In this document: piece by piece, positions 50,889 through 59,530 of the stretch
Layout: each line of letters starts with the position of its first letter
How positions within the stretch are numbered: the first letter of the stretch is position 1
Program-made: the position numbers and the translations under genes
Assembly: GCA_965279295.1 (NCBI GenBank)
Contig: CBDIHQ010000016.1
Origin: Aquabacter sp965279295
Lineage (GTDB): Bacteria; Pseudomonadota; Alphaproteobacteria; Rhizobiales; Xanthobacteraceae
Strand: one strand, 5' to 3'
Length of the DNA: 64,000 nt
Notes under the pieces: model-generated
Told to the model about the DNA's origin: nothing
The model's database searches: none
What the model saw: the letters and a program-made list of their open reading frames with translations, nothing else

Positions 50889-51758
50889 TCAGTCGCGGAA
50901 GACGACGGTCTTATGGCCGTTCAGCAGCACCCGGTCTTCCAGGTGCCAGGAGAGGGCGCGGGCGAGCACGCGGCGCTCGATGTCGCGTCCCTTGCGCACC
51001 AGATCGTCCGGGCTGTCCTGGTGGCTGATGCGCTCCACGTCCTGCTCGATGATCGGGCCTTCATCGAGGTCGGAGGTGACGTAGTGGGCGGTGGCGCCCA
51101 TCAGCTTCACGCCGCGCGCATGGGCCTGGTGATAGGGCTTCGCACCCTTGAAGCCGGGCAGGAACGAGTGGTGGATGTTGATGCACTTGCCCGAGAGCTT
51201 CGCCGACAGCCCGTCCGAGAGCACCTGCATGTAGCGCGCGAGCACGGCGACTTCCGCGCCGGATGCCTGGAAGACGCGCCACACTTCCGCTTCCTGCTCC
51301 ATCTTGGTGGCCTTCGTGACCGGCAGGTGATGGAACGGGATGCCTTCAAAATCCAGGTGCGCGTAAGTCTCTCGGTCGTGGTTGGAGACGATGCCCGCGA
51401 TTTCCATGGGGATTTCGCCGATCCGCCAGCGATAGAGCAGGTCGGCCAGGCAATGGTCGAACTTGGAGGCGAGCAGCAAGACGCGACGCTTCTCGGCCTT
51501 GTCGCGCAGGCTCCAGGTGAGGGAGAGCGACTGCGCGACCGCGCTGAAGCCGCTGCGGATGTCCTTGGCGCTCGCCTCACCCTGCACGACGTTGAACATG
51601 ACACGCATGAAGAAGCGGCCGCTTTCAGTGTCGTCGAACTGCTGGGCCTCGAGGATGTTGCATCCCTTCTCGAACAGGAACGTCGAGACGCCCGCGACGA
51701 TGCCGGGGCGGTTCGGGCAGGAAAGGGTGAGAATGAACTGGTCGGTGGGCGCGGTCAT
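50889..51758 (-). CDS. purU: Formyltetrahydrofolate deformylase
   Basis: 289-aa enzyme converting 10-formyl-THF to formate and THF. An N-terminal ACT domain (about 5-85; LSCPNRPGIVAGVSTFLFEKGCNI) and a formyltransferase-type catalytic domain with INIHHSFLPGFKGAKPYHQA and the HDS-like segment GPIIEQDVERISHQDSPDDL. ATG at 51758 (MTAPTDQFILT) preferred over a longer non-conserved start. Last in the sox/mgd operon, 61 bp after the gamma subunit gene; it recycles folate loaded with one-carbon units by the upstream oxidase. Confidence 0.94.
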   Translation of the reverse strand: MTAPTDQFILTLSCPNRPGIVAGVSTFLFEKGCNILEAQQFDDTESGRFFMRVMFNVVQGEASAKDIRSGFSAVAQSLSLTWSLRDKAEKRRVLLLASKFDHCLADLLYRWRIGEIPMEIAGIVSNHDRETYAHLDFEGIPFHHLPVTKATKMEQEAEVWRVFQASGAEVAVLARYMQVLSDGLSAKLSGKCINIHHSFLPGFKGAKPYHQAHARGVKLMGATAHYVTSDLDEGPIIEQDVERISHQDSPDDLVRKGRDIERRVLARALSWHLEDRVLLNGHKTVVFRD

Positions 51759-51819
51759 GAAGGGCTCGGGCAATGGAGGAAAGCTCAGGTAACGGGAGAA
51801 AGCGCGCGGCACGCCGCCG

Positions 51820-52431
51820 TCAACCTCGCCCGGTGCCCCTGATCTCGCAGCCGAACTCGGCGGCGCTGGCCGTGAGCGCGCGCAGGAAGGCGGGGCCGAA
51901 CGAGCGCGGCACCGCGAAGCGATAGGCGGGGCTGTCGTTCAATTGCCAGAACAGCAGCGGAATCAGCGCCACCGAAGTCGTCGCCGCGTCGCCCGGCCCG
52001 AACACGCTCGGGTGCAGATCCACCGAGACGAGCTTGATCAGCGTGTCGACGACGCGTGGGCCGAAGATGTCGAGCACGAGGTTGCCATCGCTCTGGTCGG
52101 CGATGGCGGCGCTGTCGCCGAATGCCTCGTGAAGGTGGGTGAGCAAAAAGTCGGAGGACCCACCCTTCGCGGCCAGCCAGCGGCCGGGGCCGGTGCCGAT
52201 GAAGGAGAGATCGCCCAGGAAGCTCACTTTGGGCGCATCGGCCAGCGCGATGCCGAAGCTTCCCATCGCCCCTGCGCTGATGCGCCCAACGGCGCCCTTG
52301 CGGGCGACGACAGTGGCGAGCGCAAGGCCGGTCAGCACCTGTGCCGTCACGCCAGGTGCGCCGTCGTGCCGCCCGTGGCGGCCTTCCGGCACCAGGTCGG
52401 TGACTTCGATTTCAGACAAGATCTCAGACAC
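51820..52431 (-). CDS. soxG: Sarcosine oxidase gamma-subunit-like (or N-methylglutamate dehydrogenase MgdD)
   Basis: 203-aa gamma subunit of the heterotetrameric oxidase. Landmarks: GDLSFIGTGPGRWLA, SAAIADQSDGNLVLDIFGPRVVDTLIKLVSVDLHP and GDAATTSVALIPLLFWQLND. The subunit folds like part of a GcvT domain and stabilises the complex. The start is the GTG at 52431, which overlaps the alpha-subunit stop by eight bases. Whether the complex acts on sarcosine or N-methylglutamate cannot be told from this subunit. Confidence 0.9.
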   Translation of the reverse strand: MSEILSEIEVTDLVPEGRHGRHDGAPGVTAQVLTGLALATVVARKGAVGRISAGAMGSFGIALADAPKVSFLGDLSFIGTGPGRWLAAKGGSSDFLLTHLHEAFGDSAAIADQSDGNLVLDIFGPRVVDTLIKLVSVDLHPSVFGPGDAATTSVALIPLLFWQLNDSPAYRFAVPRSFGPAFLRALTASAAEFGCEIRGTGRG

Positions 52432-55384
52432 GCAGCCGCTCCCCTTCCGGATCGACGAAGGCGGGATCGCAGATTTCCACGGGAATGTCGCCGCCCCGCA
52501 CCGGGTCATAGGCGCGCACCGTCTCGCCGATCCGCGCGCGCCCCCTGGCAATGAGCCCGAGGCCGATCCAATGGCCGAGCACCGGCGAGTAGGCGACCGA
52601 GGTCATGTAGCCCTCGTCATTGGCGGTGGTGGCACTGTGCCCGTGAGGCAGGAAATGCGCCCCCGCCCGCAGCCGGTCGCTCGGGTCCACTGGCTTGAAG
52701 CCGACGAGAATGGGCCGGTCCGCTTCGAGAAAGCCGGGCCGCTGGGCAAGGACCCGGCCGATGAAGTCCTTCTTGGTGGAGGCCATGCGGCCGAGGCCGA
52801 GATCGCGCGCCGAGGTCTGCCCGTTCAACTCATTGCCCGAGACGTGGCCCTTCTCGATCCGCATGACGCCCAGCGCCTCGGTGCCATAGGGCGTGATGCC
52901 ATAGGGCGCGCCCGCCTTCATCAAGGCCCGCGTCAGTGCCACGCCGTGGCGGGCGGGCACCGCGATTTCGTACCCCAGTTCGCCGGAGAAAGAGACGCGG
53001 AAGATGCGCGCCTTGACGCCGCCGATCACATGCCCTTGGGCAACGCCCATGTAGGGCAGGGCGGCGTTGGAGATGTCCAGGCTCTCCACGACGCCCGCCA
53101 GCACGTCGCGAGCGCGCGGGCCGGCGATGGAAATCTGCGCCCATTGCTCGGAGACCGAGGCCATCTGCACGTCGAGTTCGGGCCACAGCACCTGAAGGCA
53201 GAATTCCAGATGCTGATAGACCTTCGCCGCGTTCGCGGTGGTGGTGGTCATCAGATAGTGGCTGGCGCCAAGGCGCGAGACGGTGCCATCGTCCATGACG
53301 ATGCCGTCCTCGCGCAGCATCACCCCATAGCGCGCCTTGCCCACCGCGAGGGTGGAGAAGGTGTTGATATAGACCCGGTCGAGGAAGGCGCCGACATCCG
53401 GGCCCTGCAAGTCGATCTTGCCGAAGGTGGAAACGTCGATCAGCCCCACGCCTTCGCGGGTGGCTTGCACCTCGCGGTTCACGGTCTCCAGCCAGTCAGT
53501 TTCGCCCGGTTGCGGGAAATACTGCGCGCGCAGCCACAGGCCGGTCTCGACGAAGACTGCGCCGTTTTCGCGCGCCCAGGCATGGGTCGGCGTCGGGCGG
53601 GTGGCGCGGAAGTCCTTGCCGCGATGGTGGCCGGCGATGGCGCCGATGGCGACGGGCGTGTAGGGCGGGCGGAACAAAGTGGTCCCGGTCTGCCCCACGT
53701 CCTGGCCGGTGAGGGCGGCCATGATCGCAAGGCCGGTCACGTTCGAGGTGCGGCCCTGGTCGGTCGCCATGCCGAGCGTGGTGTAGCGCTTCAGCAATTC
53801 CACCGCGCGGAAGCCCTCGGCATGGGCGATGGCGATGTCCTTGGCGGTGACGTCGTTCTGGAAATCGACGAACGCCGCGCCCTTCGAGCCCTCCACATGC
53901 CAGAACGGCGTGATGGTGACGGGGTTGTCACGGCCCTGCGGCACGGGTGTCGCATACGCGGTGAAGCCGAGATCGGTGGCAGCCTCGGCGGCGCGCGCGG
54001 CGCCATCGGCAAGGCAGCGCGCCAGCGAGAATTCACCGGACGCGGCACCGGCCACGCTCATGCCGGGGGGCGGGGCGCCCGGCACGAAGCCGGCGATCTT
54101 GGCATCGTAAACCGGCTTTCCCCCGAAATGGCTGGTGAGGCCAAGATTGGGGCTCGACCCGCCGGAGATGGCGAGGATCTGCGTCGAAATGGTCTGCGTC
54201 GCGTTTCCGGTGCGCACCACGATCGCGGACAACAGCTTGCCGGATGTGGAGATCACCTGGCTGCCCAGGATCACCCGGATGCCGCGCTTCTGCGCCCGCT
54301 CCAACTGGATCGCCGGCACCTCGGGGCGGGTATCGACGATGGCGGCGATCGTCACGCCGGCATCCGAGATGTCCATGGCGGCGGACCAGGCATAGCCGTT
54401 GTTCGCGAACACCACCGCCGGTGTGCCCGCCGCCACGCCGTAGCGCACCGCATAGGTCCGCAGGGCCTGCACCGACATCACGCCCGGCCGGTCGTTGCCG
54501 CCGAACACGATGGGGCGATCGGTGGAGCCGGCGCAGAGGATCGCGCGCTTCGCGACGATCTTCCAGAAACGCTGGCGCGGCGTGAACGCGGCGGGCACGG
54601 CGAGATGATCTCCCACCCGCTCGATCGCGCCGTATGTGCCGCCGTCATAGGCCCCGAAAATCGTGGTACGGGGCATGAGGGTGACATTGGGGAGCGAAGC
54701 TAACTCCGCCTGCGTCTTGGCCACGAAGTCGAGGCCCGGCAAATCGTCGATGGAGCGATTCTCGGAATTGAGCCGCCCGCCCAGGCGGAAGTCCTCGTCG
54801 GCCAGGATCACCCGCGCGCCGCTGCGCCCCGCCACCAGCGCCGCCATGAGCCCGGTGGGACCCGAGCCGATGACCAGGAGATCGCAGAACGCGAATGCCT
54901 TTTCGTAGCTGTCCGGGTCCGGCGCATCCGCCGCGCGCCCGAGCCCCGCCGCGCGGCGGATCACCGGCTCGTAGAGCTTTTCCCACAGGGCGGCCGGCCA
55001 CATGAAGGTCTTGTAGTAGAAGCCAGCGCCCAGGAACGGCGAGACTAGGCCGTTGACGGCCTGGAGATCGAACGCGAGCGAGGGCCAGCGGTTCTGGCTG
55101 GTGGCGTCGAGGCCGTCGTAAAGCTCCACCGTGGTGGCGCGGGTGTTGGGCTCGCGCCGCGCGCCGGAGCGCAGTTCGACGATGGCGTTTGGCTCCTCCG
55201 AACCGGCGGAGAACACCCCGCGCGGGCGATGGTATTTGAACGAGCGGCCCATCAGCCGGACGCCGTTGGCGAGCAAGGCGGACGCCAGCGTATCGCCGGC
55301 GTATCCGGTGTAGGGGCGCCCGTCGAACGAGAAGGCGAGGGGCTTGCGGCGGTCGATCTGGCCACCTTCCAGCAGGCGGCTCAT
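52424..55384 (-). CDS. soxA: Sarcosine oxidase alpha-subunit-like (or N-methylglutamate dehydrogenase MgdC)
   Basis: 986-aa large subunit. N-terminal ferredoxin-like domain (about 10-95; FDGRPYTGYAGDTLASALLANG, RSFKYHRPRGVFSAG), an FAD/NAD-binding domain with GSGPTGLMAALVAGRSGARV near residues 170-190, and a C-terminal aminomethyltransferase-like (GcvT) domain from about 610 (GLIDVSTFGKIDLQGPDVGAFLDRVY, GELGYEIAVPARHG) that binds tetrahydrofolate and captures formaldehyde as methylene-THF. ATG at 55384 overlaps the delta-subunit stop as ATGA. Length is normal for the family. Confidence 0.93.
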   Translation of the reverse strand: MSRLLEGGQIDRRKPLAFSFDGRPYTGYAGDTLASALLANGVRLMGRSFKYHRPRGVFSAGSEEPNAIVELRSGARREPNTRATTVELYDGLDATSQNRWPSLAFDLQAVNGLVSPFLGAGFYYKTFMWPAALWEKLYEPVIRRAAGLGRAADAPDPDSYEKAFAFCDLLVIGSGPTGLMAALVAGRSGARVILADEDFRLGGRLNSENRSIDDLPGLDFVAKTQAELASLPNVTLMPRTTIFGAYDGGTYGAIERVGDHLAVPAAFTPRQRFWKIVAKRAILCAGSTDRPIVFGGNDRPGVMSVQALRTYAVRYGVAAGTPAVVFANNGYAWSAAMDISDAGVTIAAIVDTRPEVPAIQLERAQKRGIRVILGSQVISTSGKLLSAIVVRTGNATQTISTQILAISGGSSPNLGLTSHFGGKPVYDAKIAGFVPGAPPPGMSVAGAASGEFSLARCLADGAARAAEAATDLGFTAYATPVPQGRDNPVTITPFWHVEGSKGAAFVDFQNDVTAKDIAIAHAEGFRAVELLKRYTTLGMATDQGRTSNVTGLAIMAALTGQDVGQTGTTLFRPPYTPVAIGAIAGHHRGKDFRATRPTPTHAWARENGAVFVETGLWLRAQYFPQPGETDWLETVNREVQATREGVGLIDVSTFGKIDLQGPDVGAFLDRVYINTFSTLAVGKARYGVMLREDGIVMDDGTVSRLGASHYLMTTTTANAAKVYQHLEFCLQVLWPELDVQMASVSEQWAQISIAGPRARDVLAGVVESLDISNAALPYMGVAQGHVIGGVKARIFRVSFSGELGYEIAVPARHGVALTRALMKAGAPYGITPYGTEALGVMRIEKGHVSGNELNGQTSARDLGLGRMASTKKDFIGRVLAQRPGFLEADRPILVGFKPVDPSDRLRAGAHFLPHGHSATTANDEGYMTSVAYSPVLGHWIGLGLIARGRARIGETVRAYDPVRGGDIPVEICDPAFVDPEGERLRV

Positions 55385-55647
55385 GGCTGCGCTCCCTGCG
55401 TGAATTCTGCGCCTGCGATTTGGTGGGTGCGGGTGTCGCGCGTCACCACCAGCCAGCGGCGGCATCCCGCGCCATGATACCAAAGCTCGCGAAACGTCCC
55501 CGCCGGGTTGTCGCGCAGATAGACATAATCGTGGAACTGGTCGGCCGCGTCCGGCGCGGCTGGGTCGGGGCGCACGGGGGTCGCGTCTCCCAGATAAGAG
55601 AATTCGTGGGCATCGCGGAGGCCGCAATAGGGGCAGGGGAGGCGCAT
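55381..55647 (-). CDS. soxD: Sarcosine oxidase delta-subunit-like (or N-methylglutamate dehydrogenase MgdB)
   Basis: 88-aa zinc-binding subunit: CPYCG at residues 5-9, a conserved His in DAHEF, and Cys in WYHGAGCRRWLVV complete the zinc site; YVYLRDNPAGTFRELW is the family core. Holds the tetramer together. Sits between the beta and alpha genes in the normal order B-D-A-G, 15 bp after the beta stop and overlapping the alpha start. Confidence 0.93.
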   Translation of the reverse strand: MRLPCPYCGLRDAHEFSYLGDATPVRPDPAAPDAADQFHDYVYLRDNPAGTFRELWYHGAGCRRWLVVTRDTRTHQIAGAEFTQGAQP

Positions 55648-55662
55648 GGTTCTGGCCTTAAC

Positions 55663-56919
55663 TCAGTGCAGGTTCGGCTGTGCGCCGACGCCTTTTTCAT
55701 CGATGGCATGGCCGGTGCGGAAGCGGTCCAGCCGGTAGCCGGCGTTGAGCGCGTGGGGCGCATCCTTCGCCAGCGTCCAGGCGAAGCACCAGCCGGAGGC
55801 GGGCGTCGCCTTGAACCCCCCGTAGTTCCAACCGCAATTCAGGTAGAGGCCGGGAATGGGCGTGAGATCGATGATCGGCGAGCCGTCCATGGACATATCC
55901 ATGACGCCGCCCCAGGAGCGCAGGGTGCGCAGCCGCCCGACCTGCGGCATGAGGGCCATGCCGGCCTCGCACACATCTTCCACCACCGGCAGGTTGCCGC
56001 GCTGGGCGTAGGAATTGTAGCCGTCGATGTCGCCGCCGAAGACCAGACCGCCCTTGTCCGACTGGCTGACATAGAAGTGTCCCATGCCGAAGGTTACGAC
56101 GCCGGGCACCATGGGCTTCAGCCCCTCGGAGACGAAGGCGGTCAGCACATGGCTCTCGATCGGCAGGCGCATGTCGAGGTGCTTGGCTAGCCGAGAGGTT
56201 GAGCCGGCGACCGCCAGCCCCACCTTGCCCGCGCGGATCGGCCCGCGCGTGGTCTCGACGCCGACCACCGCGTCGCCCTCGCGGATGAAGCCGATGACCT
56301 CGCAATTCTGGATGATATCTACGCCCAACTGGTCGGCGGCGCGGGCATAGCCCCACACCACCGCGTCATGCCGGGCCGTGCCGCCGCGCTTCTGGTAAAG
56401 CGCGCCGTGGATGGGGAAGCGGGCGTTGCTATAATTCAGGAATGGCGCGATTGCCCGCACCTGGTCCCGGTCCAGCAGTTCGGAATCGGCGCCCGAGAGC
56501 CGCATGGCATTGCCGCGCCGCGCGAAGGCGTCGCGCTGGGCATCGGAATGGTACAGGTTCAGCACGCCGCGCTGGCTGACCATGGCGTTATAATTGAGGT
56601 CCTGCTCCAGGCCCTCCCACAGCTTCATCGACCATTCGTAGAACGGCTGGTTGCCGGGCAGGAGATAATTCGAGCGGATGATGGTGGTGTTCCGCCCGGC
56701 ATTGCCGGAGCCGATATGCCCCTTCTCGATCACCGCGACGTTGCGGATGCCGTGTTCCTTGGCAAGGTAATAGGCGGTCGCGAGCCCATGTCCGCCGCCG
56801 CCGATCACCAAGACGTCGTAGGCCGGCTTGGGCTGTGCGTCGCGCCAGGCGGGCGTCCATGCGTTGGGCCCGGAGAAGGCCTTGGCGATAATGCTGAAGA
56901 GCGAATAGCGGCTGGGCAT
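55663..56919 (-). CDS. soxB: Sarcosine oxidase beta-subunit-like (or N-methylglutamate dehydrogenase MgdA)
   Basis: 418-aa flavoprotein that oxidises the secondary amine. FAD motif VLVIGGGGHGLATAYYLAKEHG near residues 34-55, AVIEKGHIGSGNAGRNTTIIRSNYLL, and C-terminal LYLNCGWNYGGFKATPASGWCFAWTLA. ATG at 56919 (MPSRYSLFSIIAKAF) gives the standard family N-terminus and length; a longer start is not conserved. First gene of the B-D-A-G-purU operon, divergent from a LysR regulator with a T-N11-A site between. Confidence 0.93.
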   Translation of the reverse strand: MPSRYSLFSIIAKAFSGPNAWTPAWRDAQPKPAYDVLVIGGGGHGLATAYYLAKEHGIRNVAVIEKGHIGSGNAGRNTTIIRSNYLLPGNQPFYEWSMKLWEGLEQDLNYNAMVSQRGVLNLYHSDAQRDAFARRGNAMRLSGADSELLDRDQVRAIAPFLNYSNARFPIHGALYQKRGGTARHDAVVWGYARAADQLGVDIIQNCEVIGFIREGDAVVGVETTRGPIRAGKVGLAVAGSTSRLAKHLDMRLPIESHVLTAFVSEGLKPMVPGVVTFGMGHFYVSQSDKGGLVFGGDIDGYNSYAQRGNLPVVEDVCEAGMALMPQVGRLRTLRSWGGVMDMSMDGSPIIDLTPIPGLYLNCGWNYGGFKATPASGWCFAWTLAKDAPHALNAGYRLDRFRTGHAIDEKGVGAQPNLH

Positions 56920-57039
56920 CGTTGGTTGCTCGACCCTTTCAGGCGGTGCGGCACGGGGCATTCTCCCCAAGCGGGGATTGGAAAGCCTGGATGACCACAC
57001 CTATCCTCAATGCATAGCTCACCGCGAAAGAAGCCATGA

Positions 57040-57056
57040 TATAAATCTTTCTTATA
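57040..57056. promoter_or_regulatory. LysR-type binding site TATAAATCTTTCTTATA
   Basis: Inverted repeat TATAA-N7-TTATA, matching the T-N11-A LysR consensus, 19 bp before the LysR start and about 120 bp upstream of soxB. The position suits autoregulation and activation of the divergent operon. Confidence 0.6.
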
Positions 57057-57075
57057 GTAGAGAGGGACCCTTCCC

Positions 57076-58047
57076 ATGGCGCGCAGCGAGGCAATCCCGT
57101 TCGATCTCAGAACCCTGGAGGTCTTCCTCTCGGTCTGCGACGTGGGCTCCATGGCGGGGGCGGCGCGCCAGCTTGGTTTGACCCAGCCGGCGGTCTCCCA
57201 GGCTGTGGCGGAACTGGAGGGGCGGACCGGTACGGTGCTGTTCGACCGTTCCCAGCGGCCGCTCGGCCTCACGCCGGCGGGCGGCGTGCTGCGCCAGCGG
57301 GCGAGCGCGCTCATCACCGAAGCGCGGCAGATCGCGCCCATGCTGCGCGAGACCCAGAAGAGCCGATTGCCCCTGCTGCGGGTGGGGCTGGTTGATTCCC
57401 TCTCCCGCGCTCTTGCCGCGCCATTGGGCGCCCATTTGATGGCGCTCGCGGACGAGGTTTCGGTGCTCGCCGGCCTCACCGCCTCCCACGCCACCGCGCT
57501 GCTGACGCGGCAGCTCGATATCCTGCTTGGCGTCGACGAACTGGAGGATGTTGAAGGGCTGGAGCGGTTCGGCGTCCTCACTGAGCCCTATATCCTGCTC
57601 ACCCCGCGCGGCACGCCGCGCCCGGAGCGGATGGAGGATGTGCGCGCGCTCGCCGGCACCATGCCGTTCGTGCGCTATTCCGCGCGCTCGAAGACCGGCA
57701 TCGAGGTGGAGCGGCACCTGAGGCGCATGAAGCTCGACCTGCCACGCCGGCTGGAGTTCGATACCCCGCAGGGTGTCACCTCCGTCGTGATGCGCGGCGA
57801 AGGCTTCGCCATCTCGACGCCGCTCTGCTGGTTCGAGTCGCGAGTCTCGCACGAAGGCATGGCCTGCTGGCCTCTGCCCGGCCCTGCGGTGCTGCGAAAC
57901 GTCGTGCTGGTAGCGCGGCGGCAGGAACTGGGTCGTCTGCCACGGGAACTGGCCGCGTTCTGCCGCGCCGCGCTGGCTACGGAGGTGCGTCCCGCCTTGG
58001 TGGAGGCGATGCCCTGGCTTGAGGCGAGCTTGCGGGTGGAGGTGTGA
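57076..58047 (+). CDS. LysR-family transcriptional regulator
   Basis: 323 aa. N-terminal winged HTH (about 12-72; LRTLEVFLSVCDVGSMAGAARQLGLTQPAVSQAVAELEGRTG) and a C-terminal effector-binding domain (about 98-315). LysR proteins usually activate the divergent operon in the presence of its substrate or an intermediate; here that operon is soxBDAG-purU. ATG at 57076 follows AGAGAGGGA. The stop overlaps a possible GTG of the acetyltransferase gene. Confidence 0.92.
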   Translation: MARSEAIPFDLRTLEVFLSVCDVGSMAGAARQLGLTQPAVSQAVAELEGRTGTVLFDRSQRPLGLTPAGGVLRQRASALITEARQIAPMLRETQKSRLPLLRVGLVDSLSRALAAPLGAHLMALADEVSVLAGLTASHATALLTRQLDILLGVDELEDVEGLERFGVLTEPYILLTPRGTPRPERMEDVRALAGTMPFVRYSARSKTGIEVERHLRRMKLDLPRRLEFDTPQGVTSVVMRGEGFAISTPLCWFESRVSHEGMACWPLPGPAVLRNVVLVARRQELGRLPRELAAFCRAALATEVRPALVEAMPWLEASLRVEV

Positions 58048-58061
58048 GGGAGGTGGATGAC

Positions 58062-58622
58062 GTGGGACCGCACGATGACCGCATCAAGCTGATCGCCAGG
58101 GGGACGCCGGAATCGGCGGCCATGGCTGCCGAGGTCAAGCGCGCGATGCGGATTACGGCAGCTCTCAACCGTTTGACGTTCGAGGATGCGGACAAGGTCC
58201 GGGCGTTGTTCAGCGAACTCATCGGCAAGACGGTGGACGAGAGCTTTTGTCTGATCCCGCCGTTCTACGCGACCGGTGGGGCCGGACTGGTCGTCGGGCG
58301 TAATGTCTTCATCAACCAGAACTGCACCATTTACGATCTCGGCGGGGTCGAAATCGGCGACGACGTGATGATCGGCCCGAATGTGAGCCTGATCACCTCC
58401 GGCCATCCCATCGAGCCGTCTCAGCGGCGCGCGGGCGTGACCGCAAAGCCAATCGTGATCGGGAGAAACGTCTGGATCGCTGCCGGCGTGATCGTCATCG
58501 GCGGTGTGACGATCGGCGAGAATTCTGTCGTCGCGGCGGGATCCATCGTCACGCGAGACGTTCCCGCGAATACTCTGGTTGGGGGAAATCCCGCGAGGAT
58601 CATTCGCTCGATCGCGGAATGA
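58062..58622 (+). CDS. Hexapeptide-repeat acetyltransferase (maltose/galactoside O-acetyltransferase-like)
   Basis: 186-aa left-handed beta-helix acyltransferase using acetyl-CoA. The N-terminal helical cap (RIKLIARGTPESAAMAAEVKRA) is followed by hexapeptide repeats (VVGRNVFINQNCTIYDLGGVEIGDDVMIGPNVSLITSGHPIEP) with the catalytic His in TSGHPI, and C-terminal IGENSVVAAGSIVTRDVPAN. GTG at 58062 is favoured by an AGGGAGGTGG ribosome site five bases upstream; a GTG at 58044, overlapping the lysR stop, is the alternative. Substrate unknown. Confidence 0.85.
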   Translation: MGPHDDRIKLIARGTPESAAMAAEVKRAMRITAALNRLTFEDADKVRALFSELIGKTVDESFCLIPPFYATGGAGLVVGRNVFINQNCTIYDLGGVEIGDDVMIGPNVSLITSGHPIEPSQRRAGVTAKPIVIGRNVWIAAGVIVIGGVTIGENSVVAAGSIVTRDVPANTLVGGNPARIIRSIAE

Positions 58623-58692
58623 GGCAATCCCGGTTGCGTGCGGCCCAAAGGTCGCACAAAGTCAGGCGTCTTTCCCCTGCGGAGTTCGGTTG

Positions 58693-59502
58693 ATGACGGA
58701 CGCGAAATCCTCCGATCTCACGCCTCGCCTCTACCACACGTTTTCTTCCTATTATTCGATGATCGCACGCCTCGCGCTTGCAGAAGGCGCCATCGCTTAT
58801 GAGAAGGTCTTCGTCGACATTCACTATCACAGGGCCCAACAGGATCCGGATTATGTTCGGATCAACCCCGGCATGACGGTGCCGACCCTGGTGCTTCCCG
58901 ATCGTACCCTCGTTCAGAGCCGGGACATCGCCGAATACGCGCTGCGCGTCAGCGACGCCACGCTCGATCCCGAGACCAAGGCGTGGCTCGACCTGCACTA
59001 TGCCTATCCCATCGAGGAGCTGACGTTCGGGGCCCTGCTGTCAAAGAACCCCATCGCGCGCGTCATGGTGCCGAGGCACCTCGACTCCATCCGCCGCGAC
59101 CTCCTCGCGCGCGCTGCCAAGAACCCCGATCTCGCCGATGTCTACAAGGCCCGCGCGGAGGTGTTCGCCGAGCGTGTGCGGACGTTCGAGCCCTCGACCG
59201 TCATCCGTCTCTCGGAGCGGCGGCGGGCCGAGGCGTTCGGCTTCATGGATCGTCTCGACGCGACGCTCAGCGATAGCCGCCCTACACTGGTGTCTTCAGG
59301 CTACGGCCCCGCCGATGTGGTGTGGACGGTGTTTCTCGGGCGCATGGAATTCGCCGGCCTGGGCGGCGAGATCCCCAAGCGCCCGGCGCTGGCCCGCTAC
59401 TGGCGGGAGATGCAGGCGCGGCCCAGCTTCGGCCCGGCGGAAATCTGGACCAAGGTGCGTCCGCTGCGCCTGATCGGCGGCATTCTGGGCGTCGCGCGGT
59501 AA
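58693..59502 (+). CDS. Glutathione S-transferase family protein
   Basis: 269 aa. N-terminal thioredoxin-fold domain (about 10-90; LYHTFSSYYSMIARLALAEGAI, MTVPTLVLPDRTLVQSRDIAEYAL, with the cis-Pro in TVPTLV) and a helical C-terminal domain (about 100-260) longer than usual. May conjugate glutathione to electrophiles; a link with formaldehyde handling is possible given the neighbours but unproven. ATG at 58693 (MTDAKSSDLTP). Converges with the glutamine-synthetase-like gene. Confidence 0.85.
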   Translation: MTDAKSSDLTPRLYHTFSSYYSMIARLALAEGAIAYEKVFVDIHYHRAQQDPDYVRINPGMTVPTLVLPDRTLVQSRDIAEYALRVSDATLDPETKAWLDLHYAYPIEELTFGALLSKNPIARVMVPRHLDSIRRDLLARAAKNPDLADVYKARAEVFAERVRTFEPSTVIRLSERRRAEAFGFMDRLDATLSDSRPTLVSSGYGPADVVWTVFLGRMEFAGLGGEIPKRPALARYWREMQARPSFGPAEIWTKVRPLRLIGGILGVAR

Positions 59503-59530
59503 CGCCCAGGCAATGGCGCCGCCGGGCGTT
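59501..59530. terminator. Bidirectional hairpin between convergent genes
   Basis: AACGCCC (59501-59507) pairs with GGGCGTT (59524-59530), a perfect 7-bp stem that begins within the GST stop codon and ends at the stop codon of the minus-strand glutamine-synthetase-like gene. T-runs are short, so termination would be weak or factor-assisted. Confidence 0.4.

Noticed and set aside
52139..54703. 854-codon plus-strand open frame
   Set aside because: Antisense shadow of the SoxA/SoxG genes; low-complexity composition, no recognisable domain.
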